From: an uncultured Anaerolineales bacterium
GTDB taxonomy: Bacteria; Chloroflexota; Anaerolineae; Aggregatilineales; Aggregatilineaceae
Reading direction: 5' to 3'
Assembly: GCA_937135955.1 (NCBI GenBank)
Contig: CAKZOB010000020.1
Location: 1-64,000, forward strand
Length of the DNA stretch: 64,000 nucleotides
The stretch's first letter is position 1. Each line of letters opens with the position of its first letter. The notes beneath the pieces are model-generated. The model searched no databases. It was not told the DNA's origin and worked only from the letters and a program-made list of their open reading frames with translations. The position numbers and the translations under genes were made by a program. Positions 8,129 through 17,192 of this stretch are shown piece by piece.

Positions 8129-8998
8129 GTGCCTATGACTGACCTGCACACTGTAGCTGTTGCCCTGGCCTGGGCACGACAGACCCTGGCGCGGACCCCT
8201 GTCGCCGAACCGCTCGACGGGCCGGTGTTGCTGGCCCATGTACTGGGCTGCGACCGCGCCCTTTTGCTGGCTCACCCTGAACACTCCCTGACTCCAGAGC
8301 AGCAAGTGGCCTTTCGCACCCTGATCGCCCGCCGCGCCGAAGGGGCCCCCGTGGCCTACCTGACCGGTCGGCGCGCCTTCTTCGACCTGGAATTGCTGGT
8401 CACCCCAGATGTGCTCATCCCCCGCCCGGAGACCGAGCATCTGGTCGAGCTGGCGCTGGCGTGGGCACGCGAGCGCGGCGGACGCCTGCGCCTGATAGAC
8501 GTGGGTACGGGCAGCGGGGCAATCGCCCTGGCCCTGGCCCGTCATCTGCCGGGGGCGCAGGTGTGGGCGGCTGACCTGTCGTTCGCCGCGCTGCAAGTGG
8601 CCCGCCTCAACGCTGCCCGTCATGGCCTGAGCGAGCGCGTGCATTTCCTGCAGGCGGACTTGCTGACGGCCTGTGGCGGCCCTACCCCGCCCTTCGACCT
8701 GATCGTGGCCAATTTACCCTACATCCCCGCCCTCACCCTGGCAGACCTGCCCGTCGCCCGGCACGAGCCGCTGCTGGCGCTGGACGGCGGCCCAGATGGG
8801 CTGACGCTCATCCGGCGATTGATGGCGCAGGCCCCGCGCGTCCTGGCCACAAACGGGTTGCTATTGCTGGAGATCGAGGCGACGCAGGGCGAACAGGTGA
8901 CGGCGCTCGCTGCCCAGGCGTTCCCTGGCACACTGATCCAGGCACACCAGGACTACGCGGGTCTGCTGCGTGTGCTTAGTGTAGAACGGAAAGGTTGA
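8129..8998 (+). CDS. prmC: Peptide chain release factor N5-glutamine methyltransferase
   Basis: 289 residues. It uses S-adenosylmethionine to methylate the glutamine of the GGQ motif in release factors. The N-terminal helical domain (about 1-80) precedes a class I methyltransferase fold with LIDVGTGSGAIALALA as the SAM-binding motif. The active-site motif reads NLPY (in LIVANLPYIPA) where NPPY is the classical form, a tolerated variant in many relatives. It starts with GTG at 8129 or ATG at 8135; neither has a strong ribosome site. It lies 15 bp after prfA, and its stop lies one base before the tsaC start. Confidence 0.93.
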   Translation: MPMTDLHTVAVALAWARQTLARTPVAEPLDGPVLLAHVLGCDRALLLAHPEHSLTPEQQVAFRTLIARRAEGAPVAYLTGRRAFFDLELLVTPDVLIPRPETEHLVELALAWARERGGRLRLIDVGTGSGAIALALARHLPGAQVWAADLSFAALQVARLNAARHGLSERVHFLQADLLTACGGPTPPFDLIVANLPYIPALTLADLPVARHEPLLALDGGPDGLTLIRRLMAQAPRVLATNGLLLLEIEATQGEQVTALAAQAFPGTLIQAHQDYAGLLRVLSVERKG

Positions 8999-8999
8999 C

Positions 9000-9614
9000 G
9001 TGAGCCAGATTATCGAAGCCAATCATCCGCAAGCCCCCACCATGGCCGCAGCAGTCATCGCCTGCGGTGAACTGATCGTGATGCCTACCGATACTGTCTA
9101 TGGGGTAGGCTCGGCCATCGAGGAAGCGGCTATTGAGCGGCTGTTCGTCGCCAAGCGCCGCCCTCCCGAACGTGCCATCCCGGTGCTGCTGGCCTCGCGC
9201 GACGACGTGTGGCGCGTGGCCCGCGAATTCCCACCCCAGGCGCAACGGCTGGCCGATGCCTTCTGGCCTGGCCCGCTGACGCTGGCCCTGCCCAAACGCG
9301 ATGACCTGCCCCCCAACCTGACGCAACTGCCTACCGTTGGTGTGCGCGTGCCCGATCTGACCGAGGCGCGGGCGATCCTGGCGGCGGCAGGCGGGGCGCT
9401 GGCCGTTACCAGCGCCAACCGCTCCGATCAGCCGCCCGCCTGTACCATTCAGGCGGCCATGCGCTACCTGGGCGAGTCGGTAGCGCTCTACCTGGACGGC
9501 GGGACGTGTAGGGGCGGCGTGCCGTCTACCGTGGTGACGTTCGAGGACGGCGAGTTGCGCATCGTGCGCCCTGGCCCACTCAGCGAAGCCGATCTGCGCG
9601 CTGTGCTGGAGTAA
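9000..9614 (+). CDS. tsaC: L-threonylcarbamoyladenylate synthase (Sua5/YciO/YrdC family)
   Basis: 204 residues. It makes the threonylcarbamoyl-AMP used for the t6A37 modification of ANN-decoding tRNAs. The YrdC fold shows in GELIVMPTDTVYGVGSA (substrate loop), AKRRPPERAIPVLLAS, FWPGPLTLALPK, VGVRVPD and ALAVTSANRSDQPP. It is the short TsaC form without the extra Sua5 domain. GTG start at 9000, one base after the prmC stop, so translation is probably coupled. A YciO paralogue with another role cannot be excluded by sequence alone. Confidence 0.88.
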   Translation: MSQIIEANHPQAPTMAAAVIACGELIVMPTDTVYGVGSAIEEAAIERLFVAKRRPPERAIPVLLASRDDVWRVAREFPPQAQRLADAFWPGPLTLALPKRDDLPPNLTQLPTVGVRVPDLTEARAILAAAGGALAVTSANRSDQPPACTIQAAMRYLGESVALYLDGGTCRGGVPSTVVTFEDGELRIVRPGPLSEADLRAVLE

Positions 9615-9821
9615 AGCGGAGCGGGTCTGGCCCAGGTGCTCCCCTTCGCCCGCACCCAGGCGCTGAGCGAACCAGTCAAGATGGGCTGATCTCTACGGCA
9701 TCCCGCTGAGCATGGTGCTCAACAGAGGCGCAGTCTATTTATAGGGGCGCACGGAATCCGTGGTAGAGAGGAGATTCAGGGGCGAAGTAAACCTGCCGGA
9801 CAGGACTTCTCCACTGCATCT

Positions 9822-10115
9822 CTAACCACAATGGCGGCACACAGGGGGAGGGGTGTCGCAGACAGGGTCGTCGTCGCGCACAACCTCGTACGTGCGAGGC
9901 ATTTTGGCGACGAACGGGCAACTCGCGCCATGTCCGCAGCTCGCGCAGGCAGGAGACGAGTCTACCTCGCGCAGGCGACCCTTGCGCACCCAGTAGGTCA
10001 GCATCTCTTCGAGCATGGCCGGGCTGAGGTCGAACTGATGCGCCAACTGAGCCAGCGTGCACGGCTCGTCCGCTGTTTCGACCGCCTGCAAGACCTGCGA
10101 CAACAGTGAAGGCAT
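9822..10115 (-). CDS. FeoC-like winged-helix protein with cysteine-rich tail
   Basis: 97 residues. Residues 1-50 resemble a winged helix (LLSQVLQAV...CTLAQLAHQFDLSPAMLEEMLTYWVRKGRLRE), as in FeoC, the small regulator/stabiliser of FeoB. Residues 55-97 carry CASCGHGASC and a final CRHCG, candidates for an Fe-S cluster or zinc. The gene starts 4 bp after the feoB stop and is last in the feoA-feoB-feoC operon. DNA binding has not been shown for all FeoC homologues, so the role is inferred from context and fold. Confidence 0.75.
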   Translation of the reverse strand: MPSLLSQVLQAVETADEPCTLAQLAHQFDLSPAMLEEMLTYWVRKGRLREVDSSPACASCGHGASCPFVAKMPRTYEVVRDDDPVCDTPPPVCRHCG

Positions 10116-10119
10116 TCCG

Positions 10120-12414
10120 TCACCCTATCCCCAGCAACAAGCCACCCTGGTACACGATGGTCGCTGCCAGCCAGGCGACCAGCAGAGCATAGCTCGACTG
10201 GTAGAGCACCCAGCGTCCGCCGAACTCGTGACGCATCGCCGCCACGGTAGCCATGCACGGCACATAAAGCAGCACGAAGACATTGAAGGCGACCGCCGCC
10301 AGCTTGCCGCGCTCGGCAGAGCCTGTCGTGCGTGTGAACGCCGCGATGAGCGCATCCTGCAAGGCAGTGGTCTCCTCGGCCTCTTCACCCCGATTCAGCC
10401 AGTCGGCCAGGCCCAGATGCACGCCCGGCAGCAGGTTGACCGTGCGCGGCACGATATTGACGGTCTCCTGAGCGGTGAGCACCAGCGCCTCGCCCAGCGA
10501 ACGCAGCAGCTCTTGCGCCTCGTCGGCGAAGCGCGGTGCGGGCTGTGACTCCTCAGCGCCGGCAACTTCCGCGTCGTCCGCTGTCTGCACATAAATCTGG
10601 CTCATGGTGCTGATCACCGCTTCTTTGGCGACGAAACCGGTGATCAGCGACCCCGCCGTCTCCCAACTGGCAAATCCAGCGGGTTCGAAGGCTGGCGCAA
10701 TGGTACGACTCACTGCTCCGAACAGGCTGTCTTCGGTGCGCACGTCGTTGAAACGCCCCTCCCCGCGCACCGGCAACGCCAGCATGAACCAGATCACGAT
10801 GGACGCAGCCAGGATGATGGTGGTCGCGTTGCGCAGGAACTGAGCGGTGCGCTGCCACACCTGCCGCCAGACGTTGCGGGGAGTCGGCAGGCGATAGGGC
10901 GGCAGTTCCAGCACGAAAGGTTGCGGCGGTTTGTGCCGGTAGACGGTGCGCTTGAGGGCCAGACCGGTCAGCAGGGCGATGGCAATCCCCAGCAGATACA
11001 GGCCGAAGATGAGATTACCCGCCTTCGCCCCAAAGAATGCCGCGCCGAACACGACGTACACGGGCAGGCGCGCCCCGCAACTGATGAAGGTGGTGATGAA
11101 AGCGGTCAGCTTGCGGTCGTCTTCATCTTCCAGGGTGCGGGTGGCGTAGATCGCCGGCACGTTGCAACCGAAACCGACTACCAGCGGCAAAAAGCTCTTG
11201 CCGTGCAGCCCGATCGCTCGCATCACGCGATCCATGACAAAGGCGGAGCGGGCCATATAGCCGGAGTCCTCCAGCACGGCGACGGCCAGATAGAGGAAAA
11301 ACAGCACCGGTATGAACACCAGCACACCGCCGACCCCCGCAATCACGCCATTGATGACCAGCGCCCCAAACCACGTCTCGGCCAGGCTCAGGGCGTTCAA
11401 TAGTGCTTCGGCCCAGCGCGTGAACGGGCCGTTGATGGTGGCGTCAATCCAGTCTACCAGCGGCGCGCTGACGTTGGCCGTGAACTGAAAGATCACCCAC
11501 ATCAGCAGCAGGAAGATCGGCACGCCCCAGATGGGGTGCGTCACCACACGATCGGCGCGGTCGGAGCGCGTCTCGACGCCACTGCGCGGTCGCTGGACTG
11601 CTCCGCGCAGCCACTTGGCGATCATCTGATAGCGCCGGTCGGTGATCAGCGTCTCGGCGTCCTCGCCAGTCTGCGCGGCGATGCGTTCCATGGCCGCGTG
11701 TGCCGCTTCGATCAGGGGGTGATAGCCCGCGCCTTCCAGGCGGGCGTGCAGGTCTTCGTCGTTTTCCAGCAGTTTGGTTGCCAGCCAGCGCGGGCGGAAC
11801 TGACGCGAGAGGATGGGATCGGCGGCAATCTGCGCCTGCAGCGCGGCGATCTCCGCCTCTAGCGGCTGCCCATAGTCTACAGGCTGCGGCAGGGTACGCC
11901 CTGTGCCGTTCGTCTGCGTATAGATAGCCTGGCGCAGCGCATTCAGCCCCGCCCCGCGGCTGCCGATCGTCTCGACGATGGGCAAGCCGCCCAGGCGCTC
12001 GGCCAGCAAAGCCGTATTGACCCGAATCCCCCGCCGTTGGGCCATGTCCGCCATATTCAGCGCCAGCACGGCCGGCACGCCCAGCTCCATGATCTGCACG
12101 GCCAGGTACAGCGTGCGCTCCAGATTGGCGGCGTCAACTACCGTCACCACGGCAGCAGGATGCTCGTTGATGATGAAGTCGCGGGCGATGATCTCTTCGC
12201 TGGAATAGGCGTTCAGGCTGTAGGTGCCCGGCAGGTCTACCACCTTGTACTGGCGATCGCCAATGGTGATGAGCCCCTCCACCTTCTCGACTGTCTTGCC
12301 AGGCCAGTTGCCGACATGCTGGCGCGCGCCGGTGAGCGCGTTGAATAGCGTGCTCTTGCCCACATTGGGATTGCCCGCCAGGGCGACGATCTGCGGTGTG
12401 GTCACCGATATCAC
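10120..12414 (-). CDS. feoB: Ferrous iron transporter FeoB, full length
   Basis: 764 residues. Inner-membrane Fe(II) importer. The N-terminal G domain (1-170) has GNPNVGKST (G1), VDLPGTYSL (G3) and LNMAD (G4), followed by the helical NFeoB extension to about 260. The membrane domain starts near [21 protein letters not shown] and contains both gate motifs with cysteines, [14 protein letters not shown] and [16 protein letters not shown] loop of about 25 acidic residues ([17 protein letters not shown]) lies between late membrane helices. The start ATG overlaps the feoA stop by 4 bases, and FeoC follows after 4 bases. A palindromic operator precedes feoA, consistent with iron repression. A second, split FeoB lies at 61461-63721. 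Confidence 0.96.
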   Translation of the reverse strand: MISVTTPQIVALAGNPNVGKSTLFNALTGARQHVGNWPGKTVEKVEGLITIGDRQYKVVDLPGTYSLNAYSSEEIIARDFIINEHPAAVVTVVDAANLERTLYLAVQIMELGVPAVLALNMADMAQRRGIRVNTALLAERLGGLPIVETIGSRGAGLNALRQAIYTQTNGTGRTLPQPVDYGQPLEAEIAALQAQIAADPILSRQFRPRWLATKLLENDEDLHARLEGAGYHPLIEAAHAAMERIAAQTGEDAETLITDRRYQMIAKWLRGAVQRPRSGVETRSDRADRVVTHPIWGVPIFLLLMWVIFQFTANVSAPLVDWIDATINGPFTRWAEALLNALSLAETWFGALVINGVIAGVGGVLVFIPVLFFLYLAVAVLEDSGYMARSAFVMDRVMRAIGLHGKSFLPLVVGFGCNVPAIYATRTLEDEDDRKLTAFITTFISCGARLPVYVVFGAAFFGAKAGNLIFGLYLLGIAIALLTGLALKRTVYRHKPPQPFVLELPPYRLPTPRNVWRQVWQRTAQFLRNATTIILAASIVIWFMLALPVRGEGRFNDVRTEDSLFGAVSRTIAPAFEPAGFASWETAGSLITGFVAKEAVISTMSQIYVQTADDAEVAGAEESQPAPRFADEAQELLRSLGEALVLTAQETVNIVPRTVNLLPGVHLGLADWLNRGEEAEETTALQDALIAAFTRTTGSAERGKLAAVAFNVFVLLYVPCMATVAAMRHEFGGRWVLYQSSYALLVAWLAATIVYQGGLLLGIG

Positions 12415-12725
12415 TCCTCGTGACCGTTGGTCGAAAGGGGCAGACGAACCAGGATGCGCTGTGCCATGCCACGCCCGATCGCCAGTCGCGCGTCTTCGCG
12501 CACGGCCAGGATCAGCGGCCCGGCGAAACTGTTCTGCACCACCCGCACGTTCAGGCCGACATTGAGACCCAGGTCAGCCAGTCGTTTGCGCAGGCGACGG
12601 CATTCGCCGATGCTGACCAGCTCTACCGTCTGCCCCGCTTCTACCATGCTCAGCGGGAGCAGCGGCTGAGGGGCCGCAGCATGTTTGCCGCGATGTTGCC
12701 TGTGAGACCTGTGCATGATGGGCAT
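12411..12725 (-). CDS. feoA: FeoA, SH3-like partner of FeoB
   Basis: 104 residues. A small cytosolic beta-barrel that assists FeoB. The core is seen as [43 protein letters not shown], followed by [24 protein letters not shown]. It has a basic, histidine-rich N-terminus ([12 protein letters not shown]) not needed by the fold. Several starts are possible (TTG 12734, ATG 12725, ATG 12716); none has a strong ribosome site. First gene of the feoABC operon. The stop overlaps the feoB start (ATGA). Confidence 0.88.
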   Translation of the reverse strand: MPIMHRSHRQHRGKHAAAPQPLLPLSMVEAGQTVELVSIGECRRLRKRLADLGLNVGLNVRVVQNSFAGPLILAVREDARLAIGRGMAQRILVRLPLSTNGHEE

Positions 12726-12754
12726 GACCACCAACCTATCGGAATAGACCCTTA

Positions 12755-12771
12755 TTGCGAACGATTCTCAA
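12755..12771 (-). promoter_or_regulatory. Candidate metal-responsive operator (Fur/DtxR-type palindrome) of feoABC
   Basis: A 17-bp inverted repeat, TTGAGAA-TCG-TTCGCAA on the minus strand; 6 of 7 positions per arm are symmetric. It lies 30 bp upstream of the feoA start in an A/T-rich patch, where an iron repressor site is expected. It does not match the enterobacterial Fur box closely, so the regulator is uncertain. Confidence 0.5.
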
Positions 12772-12892
12772 TTATTCTGCCCGACCTGTCAAGGGAGGAG
12801 TGATAGCTGGCATCAACCTTTGTGCCAATCGTCACCTGCGGCCTCTTGGCTGATCACCGGCGGTGACTCATCGCGCGGGTGAAAGCCGAACG

Positions 12893-13217
12893 CAGAGATC
12901 GCGGAGGCCGCAGAAGAACACAGAGGGCCGTCTTTGCCTTTCCTTCTGCGCTCTTTGCGCTGGTTGCTTGTTCGGGTGCGTGCAAAGTGTGACAGGCGGC
13001 TATTTGCCGCAGTCTGCTGCCCCTCACCCCTCAATCCCCTGTCCCTCGCGACTGCGTCGCGGGGCGAGGGGACTTGCTGTCTGTCGCACGAGCGCTCCCC
13101 TTCGCCCGCAGCGCGGGAGAAGGGGCCGGGGGATGAGGGCCAGCGGCTCAAGATGTGGGTAATGATAAGCCGCGTCGGGGAGGGGGCAGGCCGAGCGTAG
13201 CGAGGCGGGGGGTGAGG
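12893..13217. repeat. Composite repeat block: CGCAGAG-type remnant, family C unit, family A half-unit
   Basis: The 615-bp gap between feoA and gatC is almost entirely repeat DNA. About 12893-12970 is a degenerate CGCAGAG/CACAGAG repeat as also seen at 25527 and 49687. About 12977-13150 is a family C unit: tail with GCAAA..TGTGACAGGC and hairpin GCGGC-TATTT-GCCGC, then CCCTCACCCCTCAATCCCC and a second palindrome. It is closely matched in reverse orientation by 22083-22262. About 13171-13217 matches the right half of family A. No coding signal. Confidence 0.7.
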
Positions 13218-13292
13218 TAAAGCAGCAAGCGGTTTGATGCAATCCTCCTGCCTTTGCATACACTCCCTGTTCGCGCGGCTGGCGAGCTACGC

Positions 13293-13298
13293 TATAAT
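13293..13298 (+). promoter_or_regulatory. Candidate -10 element of gatC
   Basis: A perfect TATAAT in CGCTATAATCC, 42 bp before the gatC start. The sequence 17 bases upstream (TTCGCG) is a poor -35, so an activator or another spacing may be used. Confidence 0.45.
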
Positions 13299-13340
13299 CC
13301 TGCGCTGGGTAGACGTATCGTGCTTCTGGAGCGCCACGCT

Positions 13341-13634
13341 ATGAAACTTGACCGCGCCATGGTAGAGCATATCGCCGAACTAGCCAAACTGCAGCTCACC
13401 GACGACGAAATCGAGCGCTACACCGGACAGCTTTCCGACATTCTGGCCTATTTCGAGACGCTACAGGCCCTCGACACCGACGACATCCCTCCCACGGCCT
13501 CTGTGCTCCCCTTGCGCAACGTGTTGCGCCCCGACGAGGTCACGCCCTCATTGCCACGCGAGGAGGCGCTGGCCAACGCCGCCGACATTGCCGATGGGCA
13601 ATTCCGGGTGGACGCGATCCTCGATAGCGAATGA
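13341..13634 (+). CDS. gatC: Aspartyl/glutamyl-tRNA amidotransferase subunit C
   Basis: 97 residues, normal for the family. The small belt-like subunit of the GatCAB transamidase, which converts misacylated Glu-tRNA(Gln) or Asp-tRNA(Asn). The family pattern is clear: HIAELAKLQLTDDEIERYTGQLSDILAYFETLQALDTDDIPPT, then NVLRPDEVTPSLPREEALANA and GQFRVDAILD. The frame is open from 13254, but ATG at 13341 fits the family start. gatA and gatB are not adjacent. TATAAT 42 bp upstream is the likely promoter. Confidence 0.93.
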   Translation: MKLDRAMVEHIAELAKLQLTDDEIERYTGQLSDILAYFETLQALDTDDIPPTASVLPLRNVLRPDEVTPSLPREEALANAADIADGQFRVDAILDSE

Positions 13635-13664
13635 GCGCAGGGATCACCGGAAAGGGGGTGTCAG

Positions 13665-14501
13665 GTGCAGAACCAGAACCACTTGCTGATTCTTGCCCAC
13701 GATAGCCGCCTGGGAGCTGCCTTAAGCCAGCACTTCACCGCGCAGGGCTACCAGGTGCTGACTGCGTCCTCGCTGGCCGAAGGGCTGGCGTTGCCACCAG
13801 CCGCCGCCCCCCATTTGCTCCTGATGAGCGCCCAACTGGCCGATATGCACGCCTTGCAGGCGCTCGCCACCCTGCGGGCCAGACCGCGCCTGAGCGGTTT
13901 GCCGGTGATCGTCCTGGTCGGGCCAGACGAAGCGGCTCTACAGCGCGATCTGCTGGCGGCAGGGGCCGATGACGTGATCGTCGCTCCCCTTGATATGGAC
14001 ATCCTGAGTCTGCGCGTGCGCAATGCCCTGCAACGCGCCGAGCGGGAAGATGTCACCGAGCCGCGCACTGGTCTGCCCACGGGACGCCTGTTGCAGGAAC
14101 GGCTCGCCGCGCTGACCCAAAACGACGACTGGTACCTAATCGAAGTGACGCTGGAGCACTTCGCTGCCTTCCGCGACCTGGTGGGCTTTGTCACAGCGCA
14201 CGAAGCGTTGCGGCATGCCGGCTATCTCATCAGTCGGCTGGCGGCGGAGGTGGGAGGCGAAGAAAGTTTCGTGGGTCACCTGCGCGGCACAGAGACGTTC
14301 GTCGTGCTGACCAACACCGCCTGTGGTCCCGATCTGCGGGCAGCGCTGGCAGAACGCCTGCCGCCCGCCCTGCACGCTTTCTATAGCTTCACCGAGCGCG
14401 ACCAGGGCTATATCGAACTGCAAGATGGGGCGGGAGGCACCACCCGTCAGCCGCTGATGACTGTACGCCTGGCCGTCGAGCAGCAGTCTCCCGCTTCCTG
14501 A
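13665..14501 (+). CDS. Pseudo-receiver protein with a degenerate GGDEF-like domain
   Basis: 278 residues. Residues 5-125 follow the CheY fold (LLILAHDSRLGAALSQHF...LPVIVLVGPDEAA..AGADDVIVAPLDMDILSLRVRNALQ). The phosphoacceptor aspartate is missing: the strand reads HLLLMSAQLADM. Residues about 130-270 resemble a GGDEF fold (TGLPTGRLLQERLAAL, HEALRHAGYLISRL, FVGHLRGTETFVVLT), but the GGDEF signature is replaced by GTETF, so neither phosphorylation nor cyclic-di-GMP synthesis is expected. GTG start at 13665 after AAAGGGGG. Convergent with pyrH, 8 bp apart. Probably a phosphorylation-independent sensor or protein-interaction module; function unknown. Confidence 0.7.
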   Translation: MQNQNHLLILAHDSRLGAALSQHFTAQGYQVLTASSLAEGLALPPAAAPHLLLMSAQLADMHALQALATLRARPRLSGLPVIVLVGPDEAALQRDLLAAGADDVIVAPLDMDILSLRVRNALQRAEREDVTEPRTGLPTGRLLQERLAALTQNDDWYLIEVTLEHFAAFRDLVGFVTAHEALRHAGYLISRLAAEVGGEESFVGHLRGTETFVVLTNTACGPDLRAALAERLPPALHAFYSFTERDQGYIELQDGAGGTTRQPLMTVRLAVEQQSPAS

Positions 14502-14509
14502 GCGCCGCC

Positions 14510-15259
<750 letters not shown>

Positions 15260-15316
15260 CTACACATGCGATGGCTCACACAAGAAAGCACGCGCGGCCA
15301 CGCTGGCCGATGCGAC

Positions 15317-15353
15317 AAAAAAGGGGACTAGGTTCTCGGTAGTCCTAATCCCC
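15317..15353 (-). terminator. Rho-independent terminator between tsf and pyrH
   Basis: On the minus strand GGGGATTAGG pairs with CCTAGTCCCC (10 bp, one G-T), with an 11-base loop followed by TTTTTT. It lies 30 bp after the tsf stop and should limit read-through from rpsB-tsf into pyrH. Confidence 0.88.
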
Positions 15354-15382
15354 TGGTCATGGTGATACCAGTCTCCTGGGGC

Positions 15383-15991
15383 TTATGCGGCCCCGGCGTC
15401 TTCGCCCACCTCGAAACGGGCGAAGCGGCGGATGGTGATGTTTTCGCCCAGTTCGGCGATAGCCCGCGTGATCAGCTCGTTGATGGTGACGCTGTCGTCT
15501 TTGATGAAGGGCTGCTCCAGCAACACCAGGTCTTCGTAGAACTTGCTCATGCGCCCATCCACGATCTTTTCCACCACGCTTTCGGGCTTGCCCTCTTCCA
15601 GGGCGCGGCGGCGCTGCTGTTCGCGCTCAGCCTCGACGAGCTCGGCGGGGATGTCTTCGCGCCGGACGTACTTTGCGCCCAGGTTGGCAATCTGCAGGGC
15701 GATGTCGTTGGCCAGGGCGCGGAACTGATCGGTCTTGGCGACGAAATCCGTCTCGCAGTTCAGCTCCAGCAACACGCCCACGCGGTTATTGTGGTGAATA
15801 TAGGCGTGCACAATGCCTTCGTTGGTGGCGCGCCCGACTTTCTTGGCCGCTTTCGCCAGCCCCTTCTCGCGCAGGAACTCTGCCGCCTTCTCCATGTTGC
15901 CGTCGAACTGCTCCAGCGCCTTCTTGCAATCCAGCGGACCAGCACCGGTCAGTTCGCGCAGGTCTTTGACCATCTGTGCCGTGATTGTCAT
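15383..15991 (-). CDS. tsf: Elongation factor Ts (short form)
   Basis: 202 residues. Nucleotide-exchange factor for EF-Tu. The N-terminal UBA-like module ([40 protein letters not shown]) is followed by the core with [23 protein letters not shown], including the TDFVAK contact to EF-Tu. It is much shorter than the 283-residue enterobacterial protein and lacks most of the second core subdomain, as in many cyanobacteria and thermophiles. The start ATG overlaps the rpsB stop by 4 bases. Followed by a strong terminator. Confidence 0.95.
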   Translation of the reverse strand: MTITAQMVKDLRELTGAGPLDCKKALEQFDGNMEKAAEFLREKGLAKAAKKVGRATNEGIVHAYIHHNNRVGVLLELNCETDFVAKTDQFRALANDIALQIANLGAKYVRREDIPAELVEAEREQQRRRALEEGKPESVVEKIVDGRMSKFYEDLVLLEQPFIKDDSVTINELITRAIAELGENITIRRFARFEVGEDAGAA

Positions 15992-16866
15992 TCTTCCTCG
16001 CTCTCTTCGTCCTCGTCCAGGTCAAGGTCCTCTTCGTCGCCGAAGTCGAGTTCGCCGCTACGCAGCTTGGCCAGCGTGGATGCGCCCAGGAAGCTCTCGT
16101 CGTCTTCGTATTCCCCGGCCATCGCCTCTGCGAAATCCACTTCTTCCTCTTCCGGCAGTTCGCCTTCGTCAATGCGGGTCTTGCGCAGGGCCAGACCTTC
16201 GAGCGCGGCGTCGGCGATCACACCCGTCAGCAGCTTAATGGCGCGGATGGCATCGTCGTTGGCCGGGATGATGTAGTCAATGGGGTCAGGATCGCAGTTG
16301 GTATCTACCAGGGCGATCACCGGGATCTTCAACGAATTGGCCTCTTTGACGGCAGTCTCTTCGCGGCGTGTATCCACCACGTAGAGCAGGTCGGGCAAGC
16401 GGGTCATGTTGCGCATACCGCCGAAGCGCAGGCGCATCCGGGCCATTTTGCGGTCGAGCAGCAGGCGCTCTTTCTTGGTGAGTTGCTCGAAAGCGCCTTC
16501 CTCGATCTGACGCTCCAGCCGCTTCATTGTCTCCAGACGGGTGCGCATGGTGCGCCAGTTGGTCAGGGTGCCGCCCAGCCAGCGCTGATTGACATAGGGC
16601 ATACTGCAGCGGGTGGCTTCGATGGCAATGGTCTCCTGGGCCTGGCGCTTCGTGCCGACGAAGAGGATCGTGCCGCCGTCGGCGACTTTTTCGCGCACCA
16701 CGTTGTAGATTTCGTCCAGGAAAGCGATCGTCTGCTGCAGGTCAATGATGTGAATGCCGTTGCGCTCGGTGAAGATATAGGGCTTCATCTTCGGGTTCCA
16801 CTTGCGCGCACGGTGCCCGAAGTGAACCCCCGTCTCCAGTAGCGCTCTCATCGAAACAACGGGCAT
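15988..16866 (-). CDS. rpsB: 30S ribosomal protein S2
   Basis: 292 residues. Recognised by [25 protein letters not shown] at the start, [39 protein letters not shown] and [29 protein letters not shown]. After about residue 232 there is an about 60-residue, strongly acidic tail ([20 protein letters not shown]...[13 protein letters not shown]) beyond the usual S2 fold. AGGAGG precedes the ATG. The leader carries a promoter at 17005-17033 and a hairpin at 16915-16954 that might serve S2 autoregulation. Overlaps tsf (ATGA). Confidence 0.97.
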   Translation of the reverse strand: MPVVSMRALLETGVHFGHRARKWNPKMKPYIFTERNGIHIIDLQQTIAFLDEIYNVVREKVADGGTILFVGTKRQAQETIAIEATRCSMPYVNQRWLGGTLTNWRTMRTRLETMKRLERQIEEGAFEQLTKKERLLLDRKMARMRLRFGGMRNMTRLPDLLYVVDTRREETAVKEANSLKIPVIALVDTNCDPDPIDYIIPANDDAIRAIKLLTGVIADAALEGLALRKTRIDEGELPEEEEVDFAEAMAGEYEDDESFLGASTLAKLRSGELDFGDEEDLDLDEDEESEEE

Positions 16867-16914
16867 GATCGAAATCCTCCTGTGTCTGTGTTTATGCGTT
16901 CACGCCATTCATCC

Positions 16915-16954
16915 TCCGCCGCAATCCGGTGCCCAGCCGGACAACACAGGCGGA
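16915..16954 (-). promoter_or_regulatory. Candidate rpsB leader hairpin (possible S2 autoregulation site)
   Basis: On the minus strand an outer stem TCCGCC/GGCGGA encloses an inner stem TCCGG/CCGGA with loop CTGGGCA. It lies about 50 bases before the rpsB start in the about 130-base leader. Autoregulation is inferred by analogy with known rpsB leaders; no conserved motif was recognised. Confidence 0.35.
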
Positions 16955-17004
16955 GTCCTGACGTGTGGAATTGAGCCACCGACAATCTGGCAGCCCGGCG
17001 GAGC

Positions 17005-17033
17005 ATTGTAGCATAAGCCCCCTGCCCCAACAA
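17005..17033 (-). promoter_or_regulatory. Candidate promoter of rpsB-tsf
   Basis: On the minus strand TTGTTG (17028-17033), 17 bases, then TACAAT (17005-17010) with an upstream TGC (extended -10). It places the transcript start about 130 bases before rpsB. Confidence 0.6.
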
Positions 17034-17192
17034 GGCCCATTCAGCGGTTAGCGGTCAGCCGTCAGCGAGGGGGAATACATCTGCGCCCGGCCTTGGGCTA
17101 TGGCAATCCCGTCGCTTTCGAGCGCCAAGATGCCAGCGAAATCAAGACTGTCTGGTAAAAGGGGGCAAGGTCGGGGGTCTTGGGCGTTCGTT

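Noticed and set aside
6980-8644. A 554-codon minus-strand open frame across prfA and prmC
   Set aside because: Antisense shadow of two well-supported genes; low-complexity composition, no family resemblance.
10057-10548. Additional regulator gene opposite feoC/feoB
   Set aside because: Antisense open frame with no ribosome site and no domain.
12977-13217. CRISPR array
   Set aside because: The repeats are palindromic, irregularly spaced and dispersed over the window; there are no unique spacers of constant size and no cas genes.
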